Origin: an uncultured Lachnospiraceae bacterium
Lineage (GTDB): Bacteria > Bacillota_A > Clostridia > Lachnospirales > Lachnospiraceae
DNA: 52,721 bases
Assembly: GCA_902801585.1 (NCBI GenBank)
Contig: CADCIU010000018.1
Coordinates: forward strand, 1 to 52,721
Reading direction: 5' to 3'
Part shown: piece by piece, positions 10,303 to 18,641 of the stretch
Position numbering within the stretch: position 1 is the first letter of the stretch
How the letters are laid out: each line of letters opens with the position of its first letter
Program-made: the position numbers and the translations under genes
The notes under the pieces: generated by a model
What the model was told of the DNA's origin: nothing
The model's input: only the letters and a program-made list of their open reading frames with translations
Databases searched by the model: none

Positions 10303-10331
10303 TTGTATTCACTCGCTTATGTGCTTTAATA
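10303..10331 (+). promoter_or_regulatory. Possible promoter for mtaB
   Basis: TTGTAT at 10303-10308, 17 bases, TTAATA at 10326-10331. It would overlap the minus-strand promoter, giving divergent transcription of the HPr-like gene and mtaB. Matches are moderate. Confidence 0.35.
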
Positions 10332-10357
10332 GTAAGTTCTGGTCCGAAAAAAGTCAA
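10329..10357 (-). promoter_or_regulatory. Promoter of the HPr-like gene
   Basis: Read on the - strand: TTGACT (bases 10357-10352), 17 bases, TACTAT (10334-10329). Both hexamers are close to the sigma-A consensus, and the coding start at 10288 lies about 40 bases downstream. Confidence 0.7.
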
Positions 10358-10391
10358 TGTTGTTATCCATAAACTTTGAGAGGGAAAAAGA

Positions 10392-11822
10392 TTGAATCGC
10401 GTAGCATTTCACAATCTCGGCTGCAAAGTCAACAGCTATGAGCTGGACATTATGCGCCAAAAAATGGAAGAGCACGGGTATGTTTCCGTTCCTTTTGAGG
10501 AAGAGGCGGACGTATATGTGATCAACACTTGTACGGTGACCAACATTGCAGACCGCAAGAGCCGTCAGATGATCCATAAAGCCAAAAAAAGGAACCCGAA
10601 CGCGATCGTGATCGCGGTGGGCTGCTACGTGGAGACAGATCCCGAAAGGGTCGGCTCGGACAGCGCTGTTGATCTCGCGATCGGTAACAATAACAAGGCA
10701 AAGGTCGCGGACCTTCTCGAGGAGCTCCTCAGTAAGACGGAACGGGACAAGACGGATCCGGGCATAAGCGGCACGGACACAGCTTCGGGGCTGGAGCGCC
10801 GCACGCTGGGCGGGCGGACCATGTCGGACCTGACGCACCGCCCCGCATACGAGGACATGCAGCTCACGGATCCCGGCCACACACGCGCTTTTGTCAAAAT
10901 ACAGGACGGGTGCAATCAGTTCTGTACATACTGCATCATCCCTTATGCAAGGGGCAGGATCCGAAGCAGAAGACCCTCTGAGATCCTCAAAGAGATCCGG
11001 ACCGTGGCGGACAAGGGAATCCGCGAGGTGGTGCTCACCGGGATCCACGTCAGTTCCTACGGGCTGGAGTGGGATGCGCAGACAGATGTCGTCCGCTTCG
11101 ATCCCGAAAAGTCCGGCGCTTACCTGTTGGACCTGATGGAAGAGATTCGCAGGATTCCCGGTATAGCGAGGATCCGTCTCAGTTCTCTGGAACCTCGCAT
11201 CATGACAGAGACTTTTGTGAAGGGCATCAGCAGGATGCCGGAGGTATGCCCACACTTCCACCTTTCCCTGCAGAGCGGGTGCAGCGCGACGCTGCGCCGG
11301 ATGAACCGCCATTACACGACGGAGGAGTTCATGGAGAGCATCCGTCTCCTGCGCCGTTATTATGAAGATCCGGCCATCACCACGGACGTGATCGTCGGCT
11401 TTCCCGGGGAGTCGGAGGCAGAGTTTGCGCAGACAGTGAAGTTCCTGGAAGAAGTGAACTTCTATGAGATGCATGTGTTCAAGTATTCGGTCCGAAAAGG
11501 GACGGCAGCGGCCTCCATGCCTGTGCAGATCCCGGAGCCGGTCAAGGCCGTCCGAAGCGATCGGCTGCTGGAGATGACCGCGAGGCAATCGGACGAGTTC
11601 AGAAAAAGCTTCATCGGCAAAAGGGAGGAACTGCTGCTCGAAGAGCCGGTGGAAATGTCATGGGGACTTGCGTGGCGCGGACATACGAAGCGGTACGTGG
11701 AAGGTTATCTTCCCTGCTCCGATGAGGGGGCATTCAGGGCGGGACAATTGGTAACCGGAATTTTTACGGAGCCTGCCGGGTCAGCACCGGGGCTTATGTT
11801 CCTGCCGCCGGTTGAAAGCTAA
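10392..11822 (+). CDS. mtaB: tRNA (t6A37) methylthiotransferase MtaB
   Basis: A 476-residue radical-SAM methylthiotransferase converting t6A37 to ms2t6A37 in tRNAs. The N-terminal UPF0004 domain has three cluster cysteines (C11 in NLGCKVN, C47 in NTCTVTN, C78 in GCYVE). The radical-SAM motif CNQFCTYC has C174, C178 and C181. A C-terminal TRAM-like part follows. NLGCKVN and the FCTYCIIPYARG loop are typical of MtaB rather than MiaB or RimO. The start is TTG 10392 with GAGAGGG about 6 bases upstream, since no ATG or GTG fits the conserved N-terminus. Confidence 0.93.
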   Translation: MNRVAFHNLGCKVNSYELDIMRQKMEEHGYVSVPFEEEADVYVINTCTVTNIADRKSRQMIHKAKKRNPNAIVIAVGCYVETDPERVGSDSAVDLAIGNNNKAKVADLLEELLSKTERDKTDPGISGTDTASGLERRTLGGRTMSDLTHRPAYEDMQLTDPGHTRAFVKIQDGCNQFCTYCIIPYARGRIRSRRPSEILKEIRTVADKGIREVVLTGIHVSSYGLEWDAQTDVVRFDPEKSGAYLLDLMEEIRRIPGIARIRLSSLEPRIMTETFVKGISRMPEVCPHFHLSLQSGCSATLRRMNRHYTTEEFMESIRLLRRYYEDPAITTDVIVGFPGESEAEFAQTVKFLEEVNFYEMHVFKYSVRKGTAAASMPVQIPEPVKAVRSDRLLEMTARQSDEFRKSFIGKREELLLEEPVEMSWGLAWRGHTKRYVEGYLPCSDEGAFRAGQLVTGIFTEPAGSAPGLMFLPPVES

Positions 11823-11849
11823 GGCAAAATAAGGTAATATAGATTAGAT

Positions 11850-11905
11850 AAACGTTCGTTCCCGCACCGGCCTGCCGGCGCAGGCGGAGCGTTTAGAGGG
11901 AAATG
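11850..11905 (+). other. GC-rich imperfect hairpin upstream of ireB
   Basis: AAACG near 11850 can pair with CGTTT near 11890, enclosing an imperfect stem around CCGGC/GCCGG. It lies in the 113-base gap between mtaB and ireB and could be a terminator remnant or leader structure. Pairing is imperfect and no U tract follows. Confidence 0.3.
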
Positions 11906-11935
11906 TAAACTGTCGCAGATGAGGTCTTGGTATTT

Positions 11936-12232
11936 ATGGATCAGAACAATAACAAAAAGTCCGGAATGGACTTGGGAAACACACAGTACTTTAAGGTACA
12001 GCCGGACCAGGAAACAGGAGTCAAGAAGATCCTTTCCGTGGTCTACGAGGCGTTGTCCGAGAAAGGCTATGATCCTGTCAATCAGATCGTCGGCTATATC
12101 ATGTCGGGAGATCCGACCTACATCACTAACTACATGGGAGCCAGAAGCCTCATAATGAAAGTGGAGCGCGACGAACTTGTTGAAGAGATCATGAATGATT
12201 ACATCGAGTTCAATCACTGGAACAAGAAGTGA
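11936..12232 (+). CDS. ireB: IreB family regulatory phosphoprotein (UPF0297)
   Basis: A 98-residue small cytosolic protein. The conserved core QYFKVQPDQE, YEALSEKGYDPVNQIVGYI and SGDPTYITNY matches the IreB/YrzL family. In Enterococcus faecalis IreB is phosphorylated by the Ser/Thr kinase IreK and influences cephalosporin resistance. I use ATG 11936 with GAGG at 11921-11924; a TTG at 11927 is too close to that site. It heads the conserved trio ireB-ruvX-DUF1292. Confidence 0.92.
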   Translation: MDQNNNKKSGMDLGNTQYFKVQPDQETGVKKILSVVYEALSEKGYDPVNQIVGYIMSGDPTYITNYMGARSLIMKVERDELVEEIMNDYIEFNHWNKK

Positions 12233-12238
12233 TCTGAC

Positions 12239-12721
12239 ATGAGGCTCATGGGATTGGACTTTGGCTCTAAAACTTGCGGGGTCGCTCTGAGTGACGAACT
12301 TATGATCACTTCACACCCTGTCGAGATCATTCGGCGGGACAGAGCGGGCAAATTGCGCAAGACGCTGACAAGGATCGAAGAGATCTGCAGGGACAGCGAT
12401 GTGCGCCTGATCGTGCTCGGTCTTCCTTTGAACATGGATGATACTGCCGGAGAGAGAGTCACAAATACACTGGAGTTCCGCGACATGCTGGAGCGAAGGA
12501 CAGGCCTGCCGATCGTGATGTCGGATGAAAGACTCACGACTGTGGAGGCCTATGAAGTTATGAATAAAATGGAGATCAGACGCGAGGAATGGGGCCGCTA
12601 TGTCGATATGATCGCGGCCAATATCATTCTCCGGGAATATATGGAAAACCACAGAGAAGAGATCGAGCGCATGAGAGGCGGTATGGAATGGACGGTAAAC
12701 GAGCAGACAGTATCAGACTGA
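12239..12721 (+). CDS. ruvX: Putative pre-16S rRNA nuclease / Holliday junction resolvase RuvX (YqgF)
   Basis: A 160-residue RNase H-fold protein. GLDFGSKTCGVALSD at about 5-19 carries the first catalytic Asp, LGLPLNMDD near 60 and DERLTTVEA near 98 the others, and DMIAANIILREYM lies in the last helix. Family members process the 5' end of 16S rRNA in E. coli and have been proposed as resolvases. It starts 6 bases after ireB and its end overlaps the next gene by 34 bases, indicating translational coupling. Confidence 0.94.
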   Translation: MRLMGLDFGSKTCGVALSDELMITSHPVEIIRRDRAGKLRKTLTRIEEICRDSDVRLIVLGLPLNMDDTAGERVTNTLEFRDMLERRTGLPIVMSDERLTTVEAYEVMNKMEIRREEWGRYVDMIAANIILREYMENHREEIERMRGGMEWTVNEQTVSD

Positions 12722-12969
12722 TTTCAACAGACACCGGAGAAGAAGAGGAATTTTATATTGTGGAACAAGCCAAGCTCGGCGGAAAGATGTATCTGTTGGT
12801 GACGGACCGTGATGAGGGAGACGCCATGGCGCTGATCCTCAGGGATGATGCGGAGCCCGGAGCCGACGAGAGCCTCTATGAGATCGTAGAGGACGAACAG
12901 GAGTTGTCCGCCGTGCTTCTTCTTTTCAGCGACAAACTGGAGGAGATGGGCATTCTGATCGAGGAATAA
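12688..12969 (+). CDS. DUF1292 family protein (YrzB-like)
   Basis: A 93-residue acidic protein of unknown function. DUF1292 members share an E-E-x-x-Y/F-x-V-x-x-x-x-x-G-x-x-Y pattern, here in EEEFYIVEQAKLGGKMYLLV, and the acidic C-terminus. ATG 12688 lies inside the end of ruvX, with GAGGCGG just upstream. The order ireB-ruvX-DUF1292 is the yrzL-yrrK-yrzB arrangement of Bacillus. Nothing in the protein shows a catalytic site. Confidence 0.85.
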   Translation: MDGKRADSIRLISTDTGEEEEFYIVEQAKLGGKMYLLVTDRDEGDAMALILRDDAEPGADESLYEIVEDEQELSAVLLLFSDKLEEMGILIEE

Positions 12970-13019
12970 AAGAGCCCCTGCAGCGGGCTGTATTTTGAAT
13001 ACAATAAAGAGGATTAGAC

Positions 13020-14699
13020 TTGAAGAAAAGTAAAAACACCGAACTGAATCCGACTGGTCTTAAGATCATCCCTTTGGGAGGTCTTGAGCAGATCGGAATG
13101 AATATCACTGCCTTTGAATACGAAGACAGTATTATTGTGGTGGACTGCGGCCTTGCCTTTCCGGAAGATGACATGTTCGGAATCGATCTTGTTATCCCGG
13201 ACACCACCTATCTGGAAGAAAATATTCACAAGGTAAAGGGATTTGTGATCACGCACGGGCACGAGGACCACATAGGCGCTCTCCCGTATGTGCTCCAGAA
13301 GATCAATGTACCGGTCTTCGCCACTCGGCTGACCATGGGCATTATCGAGAACAAGCTGACTGAGCGGGGCATGATGGAGACCACGCAGCGCAAAGTCGTC
13401 AAATTCGGATCATCCGTTCATCTGGGATGTTTCCGCATAGAGTTTATTAAGACCAACCACAGCATTGTGGACGCGGCTGCCCTGGCGATCTATTCGCCCG
13501 CCGGCATCGTGATCCATACCGGTGATTTCAAGGTGGATTATACACCGGTGTACGGAGACGCGATCGATCTGCAGAGATTTGCCGAACTGGGCAGGAAGGG
13601 CGTGCTGGCCCTGCTCTGCGACTCTACCAACGCGGAGAGGCCCGGATTTACGCCTTCGGAGCGCACGGTCGGCAAGACGATCGACCAGCTGTTCCAGGAG
13701 CACAGCGACACCAGGATCATCATTGCTACATTTGCCTCCAATGTGGACAGGGTGCAGCAGATCATCAATTCCGCTTACAAATACGGGCGCAAGGTCGTCG
13801 TGGAAGGCCGCAGCATGGTCAATATCATTGCGACCGCTTCGAAACTCGGCTGTCTGGAAGTGCCGGAGAACACGCTGATCGACGTAGACCAGCTCAAGAA
13901 CTATCCGGGCGAGCAGACAGTCATCATCACGACCGGAAGCCAGGGAGAGAGCATGGCGGCGCTCAGCCGCATGGCGGAGAATATTCACCGCAAGATCTCG
14001 ATCGACAGCGGCGACACCGTGATCTTCTCCTCGAGCCCGATCCCGGGCAACGAGAAGGCGGTGACCAATGTGATCAACAAACTCCTTCTCAAGGGAGCGG
14101 ATGTCATATTCCAGGATGTCCACGTATCGGGACACCCCTGTCAGGAAGATATTAAACTGATCTATACACTGGTGCAGCCCAAGTATGCCATCCCGGTGCA
14201 CGGCGAATACCGCCATCTCAAGGCGCAGGCCAAACTCATCAGAGAGCTGGGAATAGATGAAGAGAACATCTTCATTCTGCAGTCGGGGAACGTGCTGGAG
14301 ATCAAACCGGATTCCGCCGAGATCATAGGAGATGTGCCGGTGGGCAACATCCTCGTGGACGGACTGGGCGTCGGCGACGTGGGCAACATTGTGCTCAGGG
14401 ACAGACAGCACCTGGCGGAAGACGGGATCGTGATTGTGGCTTTTGCTATGGAAGAGGGCAAGCCCAGGGCAGTTTCGATGCCGGAGATCACATCCAGAGG
14501 TTTCGTCTATATCAAGGAAGCGGACGAGATGATGAACGGCGCCAATACGGTGGTACAGGATGTCCTGTATACATGCCAGGAGCGAGGGACCATTGACCGC
14601 AACAAGATCAGGGCCTCGGTGCGGGACAATCTCAGTGACTTTTTCTGGAAAAAGACACAGAGAAGGCCGATGATCCTGCCCGTGATCATCGAGATCTGA
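13020..14699 (+). CDS. rnj: Ribonuclease J
   Basis: A 559-residue metallo-beta-lactamase/beta-CASP nuclease with 5'-3' exo- and endonuclease activity in mRNA decay and rRNA maturation. HGHEDH at 79-84 is the metal motif, HTGDFKVD and CDSTNAERPG follow, and HVSGHPCQED plus PVHGEYRHL give the beta-CASP and later metal ligands; the C-terminal dimerisation domain is present. Length is standard. TTG start at 13020 with AGAGG upstream. A short GC-rich inverted repeat (AGCCC/GGGCT) lies in the gap after the DUF1292 gene. Confidence 0.96.
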   Translation: MKKSKNTELNPTGLKIIPLGGLEQIGMNITAFEYEDSIIVVDCGLAFPEDDMFGIDLVIPDTTYLEENIHKVKGFVITHGHEDHIGALPYVLQKINVPVFATRLTMGIIENKLTERGMMETTQRKVVKFGSSVHLGCFRIEFIKTNHSIVDAAALAIYSPAGIVIHTGDFKVDYTPVYGDAIDLQRFAELGRKGVLALLCDSTNAERPGFTPSERTVGKTIDQLFQEHSDTRIIIATFASNVDRVQQIINSAYKYGRKVVVEGRSMVNIIATASKLGCLEVPENTLIDVDQLKNYPGEQTVIITTGSQGESMAALSRMAENIHRKISIDSGDTVIFSSSPIPGNEKAVTNVINKLLLKGADVIFQDVHVSGHPCQEDIKLIYTLVQPKYAIPVHGEYRHLKAQAKLIRELGIDEENIFILQSGNVLEIKPDSAEIIGDVPVGNILVDGLGVGDVGNIVLRDRQHLAEDGIVIVAFAMEEGKPRAVSMPEITSRGFVYIKEADEMMNGANTVVQDVLYTCQERGTIDRNKIRASVRDNLSDFFWKKTQRRPMILPVIIEI

Positions 14700-14765
14700 T
14701 AAACGAAAGTCAAAAGACGCAGGAGATATCCGTTCAGGATACTTTCATACAGGAGACATTCATTA

Positions 14766-15206
14766 ATGAAAAAAGTACGCGCGACGATAGGGACGATCAT
14801 AGATACGCTCGGAAGCCTGATCATATATGCGGTGATCGCGGCCGCTATCTTGTTCATTGCCGGCCAGGCCAAACACTATTATGATGTCGGCTACGGCATT
14901 TTCTCACAGGAGGGAAAGGACGCCACCGGAACCGGCAAAGTCGTGCAGTTTACTGTGAGGGAGAACATGACGGCTTCCATGCTCGGCAAAGAACTGGAGG
15001 AAGCGGGGATCATAGAGTCGGCAAGACTTTTCATTGTCCAGGAGAGAGTCTCCGATTATGCCGGGAAATACGTGCCCGGTACCTACTACCTTTCTTCCGA
15101 GATGACGACAGAGGAGATCCTGCGGGTGATCTCCGGTACCGAGGTTTCCCGTTTTGCCCCTCAGGAGGAACAGGCGGACGCAACACAGCAGGAAGCCACG
15201 CAGTAA
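14766..15206 (+). CDS. Short membrane-anchored MltG/YceG-like protein without catalytic domain
   Basis: A 146-residue protein with an N-terminal membrane helix (about 17-35) and an extracytoplasmic part. The segment FTVRENMTASMLGKELEEAG..SARLFIVQERVSDYAGKYVPGTYYLSSEMTTEEILRVIS resembles the LysM-like N-terminal half of MltG endolytic transglycosylases (their P.G.Y.L...M...EI pattern). The family's catalytic Glu domain is absent, since MltG is usually over 330 residues. The tail is Gln/Ala/Glu-rich. The reading frame shows no lesion, so this is a short version and not a clear truncation. Function unknown; wall binding or modulation of MltG is inference. Confidence 0.7.
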   Translation: MKKVRATIGTIIDTLGSLIIYAVIAAAILFIAGQAKHYYDVGYGIFSQEGKDATGTGKVVQFTVRENMTASMLGKELEEAGIIESARLFIVQERVSDYAGKYVPGTYYLSSEMTTEEILRVISGTEVSRFAPQEEQADATQQEATQ

Positions 15207-15238
15207 CAGATAAAAAGACAGATATAAAGACAGAAAAG

Positions 15239-15928
15239 ATGAAAGACAAGGACGATTTGCTCAGAAAGCTGTCGGCACAGGAAGACCCTGCAGAGCGCAT
15301 CAGCGTATTTGCGGAGTCGCTCCTGCCTGAGGAGACCCCGCAGCTCAGAGACCTTGAGAGAAGGGCGCTGGAGGAGAATGTGCCGATCATCCGCCCCCAG
15401 ACGAGAGGGCTCATTCAGTGCATTCTGGAGATGAAGGCCCCGAAGAGGATCCTCGAAGTCGGCACTGCCGTGGGATACTCCGCGCTGGTCATGTACACCT
15501 ACGCGCCTGTCCCCTGCAGCATTGTCACCATCGAGCTGGACGCCTCGCGGGCGGCACAGGCAAGAGAAAATTTCGAAGCTTTCGGCGCGGACGGCATCCG
15601 CCTGATCGAAGGGGACGCGGCAGAGATCCTGCCCGGGCTTGAGGGCCCGTTCGACTTCATATTTATGGACGCCGCGAAGGGCCAGTACATCCGGTTCCTG
15701 CCGGAAGTCATCAGGCTTCTGCGTCCCGGCGGCGTGCTCCTATCCGATAATGTGCTCAAGGAGGGGGAGATCCTCGAGTCCAAGTTTGTCCTGACGCGCC
15801 GAAACCGCACGATCCACAAGAGAATGCGCGAGTATCTGACGGTGATTTCCTCAGATGAGCGGCTCAGGACGGTCCTTTTGGAGACCGGCGACGGGGCTGC
15901 TCTTTCTGTCAGGCGTCGAAATATATAA
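15239..15928 (+). CDS. trmR: tRNA 5-hydroxyuridine methyltransferase TrmR-like
   Basis: A 229-residue class I SAM O-methyltransferase of the YrrM/COMT-like family. SAM motif LEVGTAVGYSALVM begins near residue 75, the acidic IELDASRAAQARENF follows, then IEGDAAEIL and FIFMDAAKGQY with the metal-binding Asp. In Bacillus subtilis YrrM (TrmR) methylates ho5U34 to mo5U34 in tRNA and sits beside U32 peptidase-like genes, exactly as here (U32 gene 17 bases downstream). Assignment to TrmR rather than a general O-methyltransferase rests on that neighbourhood. Confidence 0.85.
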   Translation: MKDKDDLLRKLSAQEDPAERISVFAESLLPEETPQLRDLERRALEENVPIIRPQTRGLIQCILEMKAPKRILEVGTAVGYSALVMYTYAPVPCSIVTIELDASRAAQARENFEAFGADGIRLIEGDAAEILPGLEGPFDFIFMDAAKGQYIRFLPEVIRLLRPGGVLLSDNVLKEGEILESKFVLTRRNRTIHKRMREYLTVISSDERLRTVLLETGDGAALSVRRRNI

Positions 15929-15945
15929 AACACACAGGAAATAAT

Positions 15946-17217
15946 ATGGAATCATATCAGAATATCAGAAAGCCGGAGCTCCTTATGCCGGCCAAGGACC
16001 TGGAGGTGCTCAGGACCGCAGTGCGGTACGGCGCCGACGCGGTTTACATCGGCGGGGAAGCATACGGCCTCAGAGCGAAGGCGAGAAACTTCTCTCCGGC
16101 GGAAATGGAAGAGGGAATACGCTATGCCCATGACAGGGGCGTGAAGGTATTCGTTACGGCGAATATCCTTGCTCACAACAGCGATCTGGCCGGGGCAGAG
16201 CGGTATTTTGGCGAACTCGCACAGATGAAGCCGGACGCGATCCTTGTGGCAGATCCCGGAATGTTCTCACTGGCGCAGAGAGCATGCCCGCAGATCCCGA
16301 TCCACATCTCGACCCAGGCCAACAACACCAACTACGAGACCTTCCTTTTCTGGTACAGGATGGGAGCGGAGCGCGTAGTGTGCGCGAGGGAGCTGAGCCT
16401 TCAGGAGATCGCGCAGATTCGGGAGCACATCCCTCCGGAGCGGGAGATCGAGGCTTTTGTCCACGGCGCCATGTGCATTTCTTACTCGGGCAGATGCCTT
16501 TTATCTAATTATTTCACAGGCAGAGACGCCAATCACGGCGCATGCACGCATCCCTGCCGCTGGAAGTACGCGGTGATGGAGGAGTCGAGACCGGGCGTTT
16601 ATCTCCCGGTGGAGGAGAACGAGAGGGGAACCTTCGTCTTCAATTCGAGAGACCTGTGCATGATCGAGCACATTCCGGACTTGCTCAGAGCGGGTGTGGA
16701 CAGCTTCAAGATCGAAGGGCGCATGAAAACGGCGCTCTATGTGGCGTCGGTCGGACGCGCATACCGTCAGGCCATCGACGATTTTTTGACAAGTGAAGAA
16801 CTGTATCGGTCGAGGATCCCTCAGTATCAGGAGGCGATCCGCAAATGTACATACAGGCGGTTCACGACGGGATTCTATTACGGAAGACCGGACGAGGAGG
16901 CCATGGTCTATGACAGCAATACGTATGTCAACGAGGCCGTCTTCCTGGGGATCGTCGAGGAGATCACACCAAGGGGCATGGCGCGCATCATGCAGAGAAA
17001 CAAATTCTGCGTCGGCGACAGGATCGAGATCATGAAACCGGATGGGAGAGACATACCGGTCACAGTCGCCGCCATGTACGATGAGAAGGGCGCACCCGTG
17101 GAGAGCGCGCCGCATCCCAGGCAGACGATCGATCTGGATCTCAGAATGGAAACAGAACCACTTAGGGCAGCGGAAGTGGAAGCCGGAGATATCCTCCGCG
17201 TTGTGACACAAGAATAG
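15946..17217 (+). CDS. U32 family protein, probable tRNA uridine 5-hydroxylation protein (TrhP-like)
   Basis: A 423-residue U32 family protein. PELLMPAKDLEVLRTAVRYG and GADAVYIGGE start the TIM-barrel; the U32 signature E-x-F-x-H-G-x-x-C-x-x-x-S-G-x-C appears as EAFVHGAMCISYSGRC near 166-181, followed by GACTHPCRWKY, giving Cys residues that could hold an Fe-S cluster. TrhP/YegQ-type members, with prephenate-derived chemistry, place the hydroxyl of ho5U34 on tRNA. Bacillus has two such genes (yrrN, yrrO) beside trmR; only one is seen here. It was historically called a collagenase or peptidase. Confidence 0.85.
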   Translation: MESYQNIRKPELLMPAKDLEVLRTAVRYGADAVYIGGEAYGLRAKARNFSPAEMEEGIRYAHDRGVKVFVTANILAHNSDLAGAERYFGELAQMKPDAILVADPGMFSLAQRACPQIPIHISTQANNTNYETFLFWYRMGAERVVCARELSLQEIAQIREHIPPEREIEAFVHGAMCISYSGRCLLSNYFTGRDANHGACTHPCRWKYAVMEESRPGVYLPVEENERGTFVFNSRDLCMIEHIPDLLRAGVDSFKIEGRMKTALYVASVGRAYRQAIDDFLTSEELYRSRIPQYQEAIRKCTYRRFTTGFYYGRPDEEAMVYDSNTYVNEAVFLGIVEEITPRGMARIMQRNKFCVGDRIEIMKPDGRDIPVTVAAMYDEKGAPVESAPHPRQTIDLDLRMETEPLRAAEVEAGDILRVVTQE

Positions 17218-17258
17218 CTGTCAGTGTCAAAATAGCACAAAAAAAGGGGAAGAGAAAA

Positions 17259-18623
17259 ATGAAGATCATTGTAGTAGGCTGCGGCAAAGTTGGCGCAGCA
17301 CTTACCGCGCAGCTTGCCCGGGAGCACCATGATATCTCCGTGATCGATGTGGACAGCAGGATCCTCATGGATATATCCAACAATTACGATGTCATGGGCG
17401 TCATCGGGAACGGCGCAAGCCGTGCGGTCCAGATGGAAGCCGGCGTTGCCGGCGCAGATCTTCTGGTCGCCGCGACAGATTCAGATGAATTGAATCTCCT
17501 GTGCTGCCTGATCGCTAAGAAGGCGGGCGGCTGCAATACGGTTGCCAGAGTGCGCAATCCGGTCTATACCGGCGAAATTGATTTCATCAAAGAGGAGCTG
17601 GGACTGTCTCTGACGGTCAATCCGGAGTTTGCCGCCGCGACGGAAGCGGCAAGGGTCCTCCGTTTTCCTTCGGCGGTGCAGATCGAGACGTTCGCCAAGG
17701 GCAAAGTGGAGATCATCAAGGTGAGGATCCCTGAAAAGTCGGTGCTCGACGGGTGCCCCCTTTCTCAGATCCACAAAAGAACAGGCACGGATGTGCTGAT
17801 CTGTACAGTGGAGAGAGGAGAAGGCGGCAAACATGTAGAGATCCCCAACGGCTCCTTCGTACTCGCGGCGGGCGATGTGATCAGCATCGTCGCATCCAAG
17901 CAGAATACAAGGGATTTCGTCAACAGGATCGGCCTCAAGAGCCGCAGAGTCCGCGACTGTATGATCATCGGCGGCGGCAAGATCGCCTTTTATCTTGCCC
18001 AGCAGCTTCTTGATTCCGGGATCCGGGTCAAGATCATCGAGAAGAACAGGGAGCGCTGCGAAGAGCTCAGCGACCTTCTGCCCAAGGCTACGATCATCCA
18101 TGCCGACGGCGCCAACCAGGATATCCTGATGGAAGAGGGGATCAGAGAGTGCGAGTCCTTCGTCACCCTGACCGGCATGGACGAGGAGAATCTCTTCCTG
18201 TCCATGTTCGCGCAGAACGCGTCCAACGCCAAGGTCATCACGAAGGTGGACCGCATGGATTTCGATGAGATCATCAAGAGACTGGATCTCGGGACGCTCC
18301 TGCACCCCAAGAACATCACGGCGGACAACATCCTGCGCTATGTGCGCGCCCTGTCGAACTCCATCGGGAGCAACGTCGAATCTCTCTACAAGATCATCGA
18401 TGACAAAGTAGAGGCACTCGAATTCCTGATCCAGAAGGATTCACCCGTGGTGGGAATCCCCCTCTCCGAACTGAAAGTGAAGCCCAATGTCCTTGTCGCA
18501 TGCATCAGCCGCGGCGGCAGGATCATTATCCCCAACGGAAACACCAGCATCCATGTGGGTGACAGCGTTGTTGTCGTCACCTCCCAACTTGGATTCGGCG
18601 ACATTGAGGACATATTGCGATAA
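17259..18623 (+). CDS. trkA: Trk potassium uptake protein TrkA
   Basis: A 454-residue cytosolic gating subunit of the Trk K+ system, made of two tandem RCK units. The first Rossmann motif is VVGCGKVGAAL (from residue 4) with VIDVD; the second is IIGGGKIAFYL near 228 with IIEKN. Each is followed by a TrkA-C domain (ending PNGSFVLAAGD and NTSIHVGDSVVVV). NAD(H)/ATP binding to these units controls TrkH, encoded 18 bases downstream. In many Firmicutes the RCK-C domain or Trk expression answers to c-di-AMP, whose synthase is encoded later in this window. Confidence 0.96.
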   Translation: MKIIVVGCGKVGAALTAQLAREHHDISVIDVDSRILMDISNNYDVMGVIGNGASRAVQMEAGVAGADLLVAATDSDELNLLCCLIAKKAGGCNTVARVRNPVYTGEIDFIKEELGLSLTVNPEFAAATEAARVLRFPSAVQIETFAKGKVEIIKVRIPEKSVLDGCPLSQIHKRTGTDVLICTVERGEGGKHVEIPNGSFVLAAGDVISIVASKQNTRDFVNRIGLKSRRVRDCMIIGGGKIAFYLAQQLLDSGIRVKIIEKNRERCEELSDLLPKATIIHADGANQDILMEEGIRECESFVTLTGMDEENLFLSMFAQNASNAKVITKVDRMDFDEIIKRLDLGTLLHPKNITADNILRYVRALSNSIGSNVESLYKIIDDKVEALEFLIQKDSPVVGIPLSELKVKPNVLVACISRGGRIIIPNGNTSIHVGDSVVVVTSQLGFGDIEDILR

Positions 18624-18641
18624 GGGACGGGAGGCGTACAC

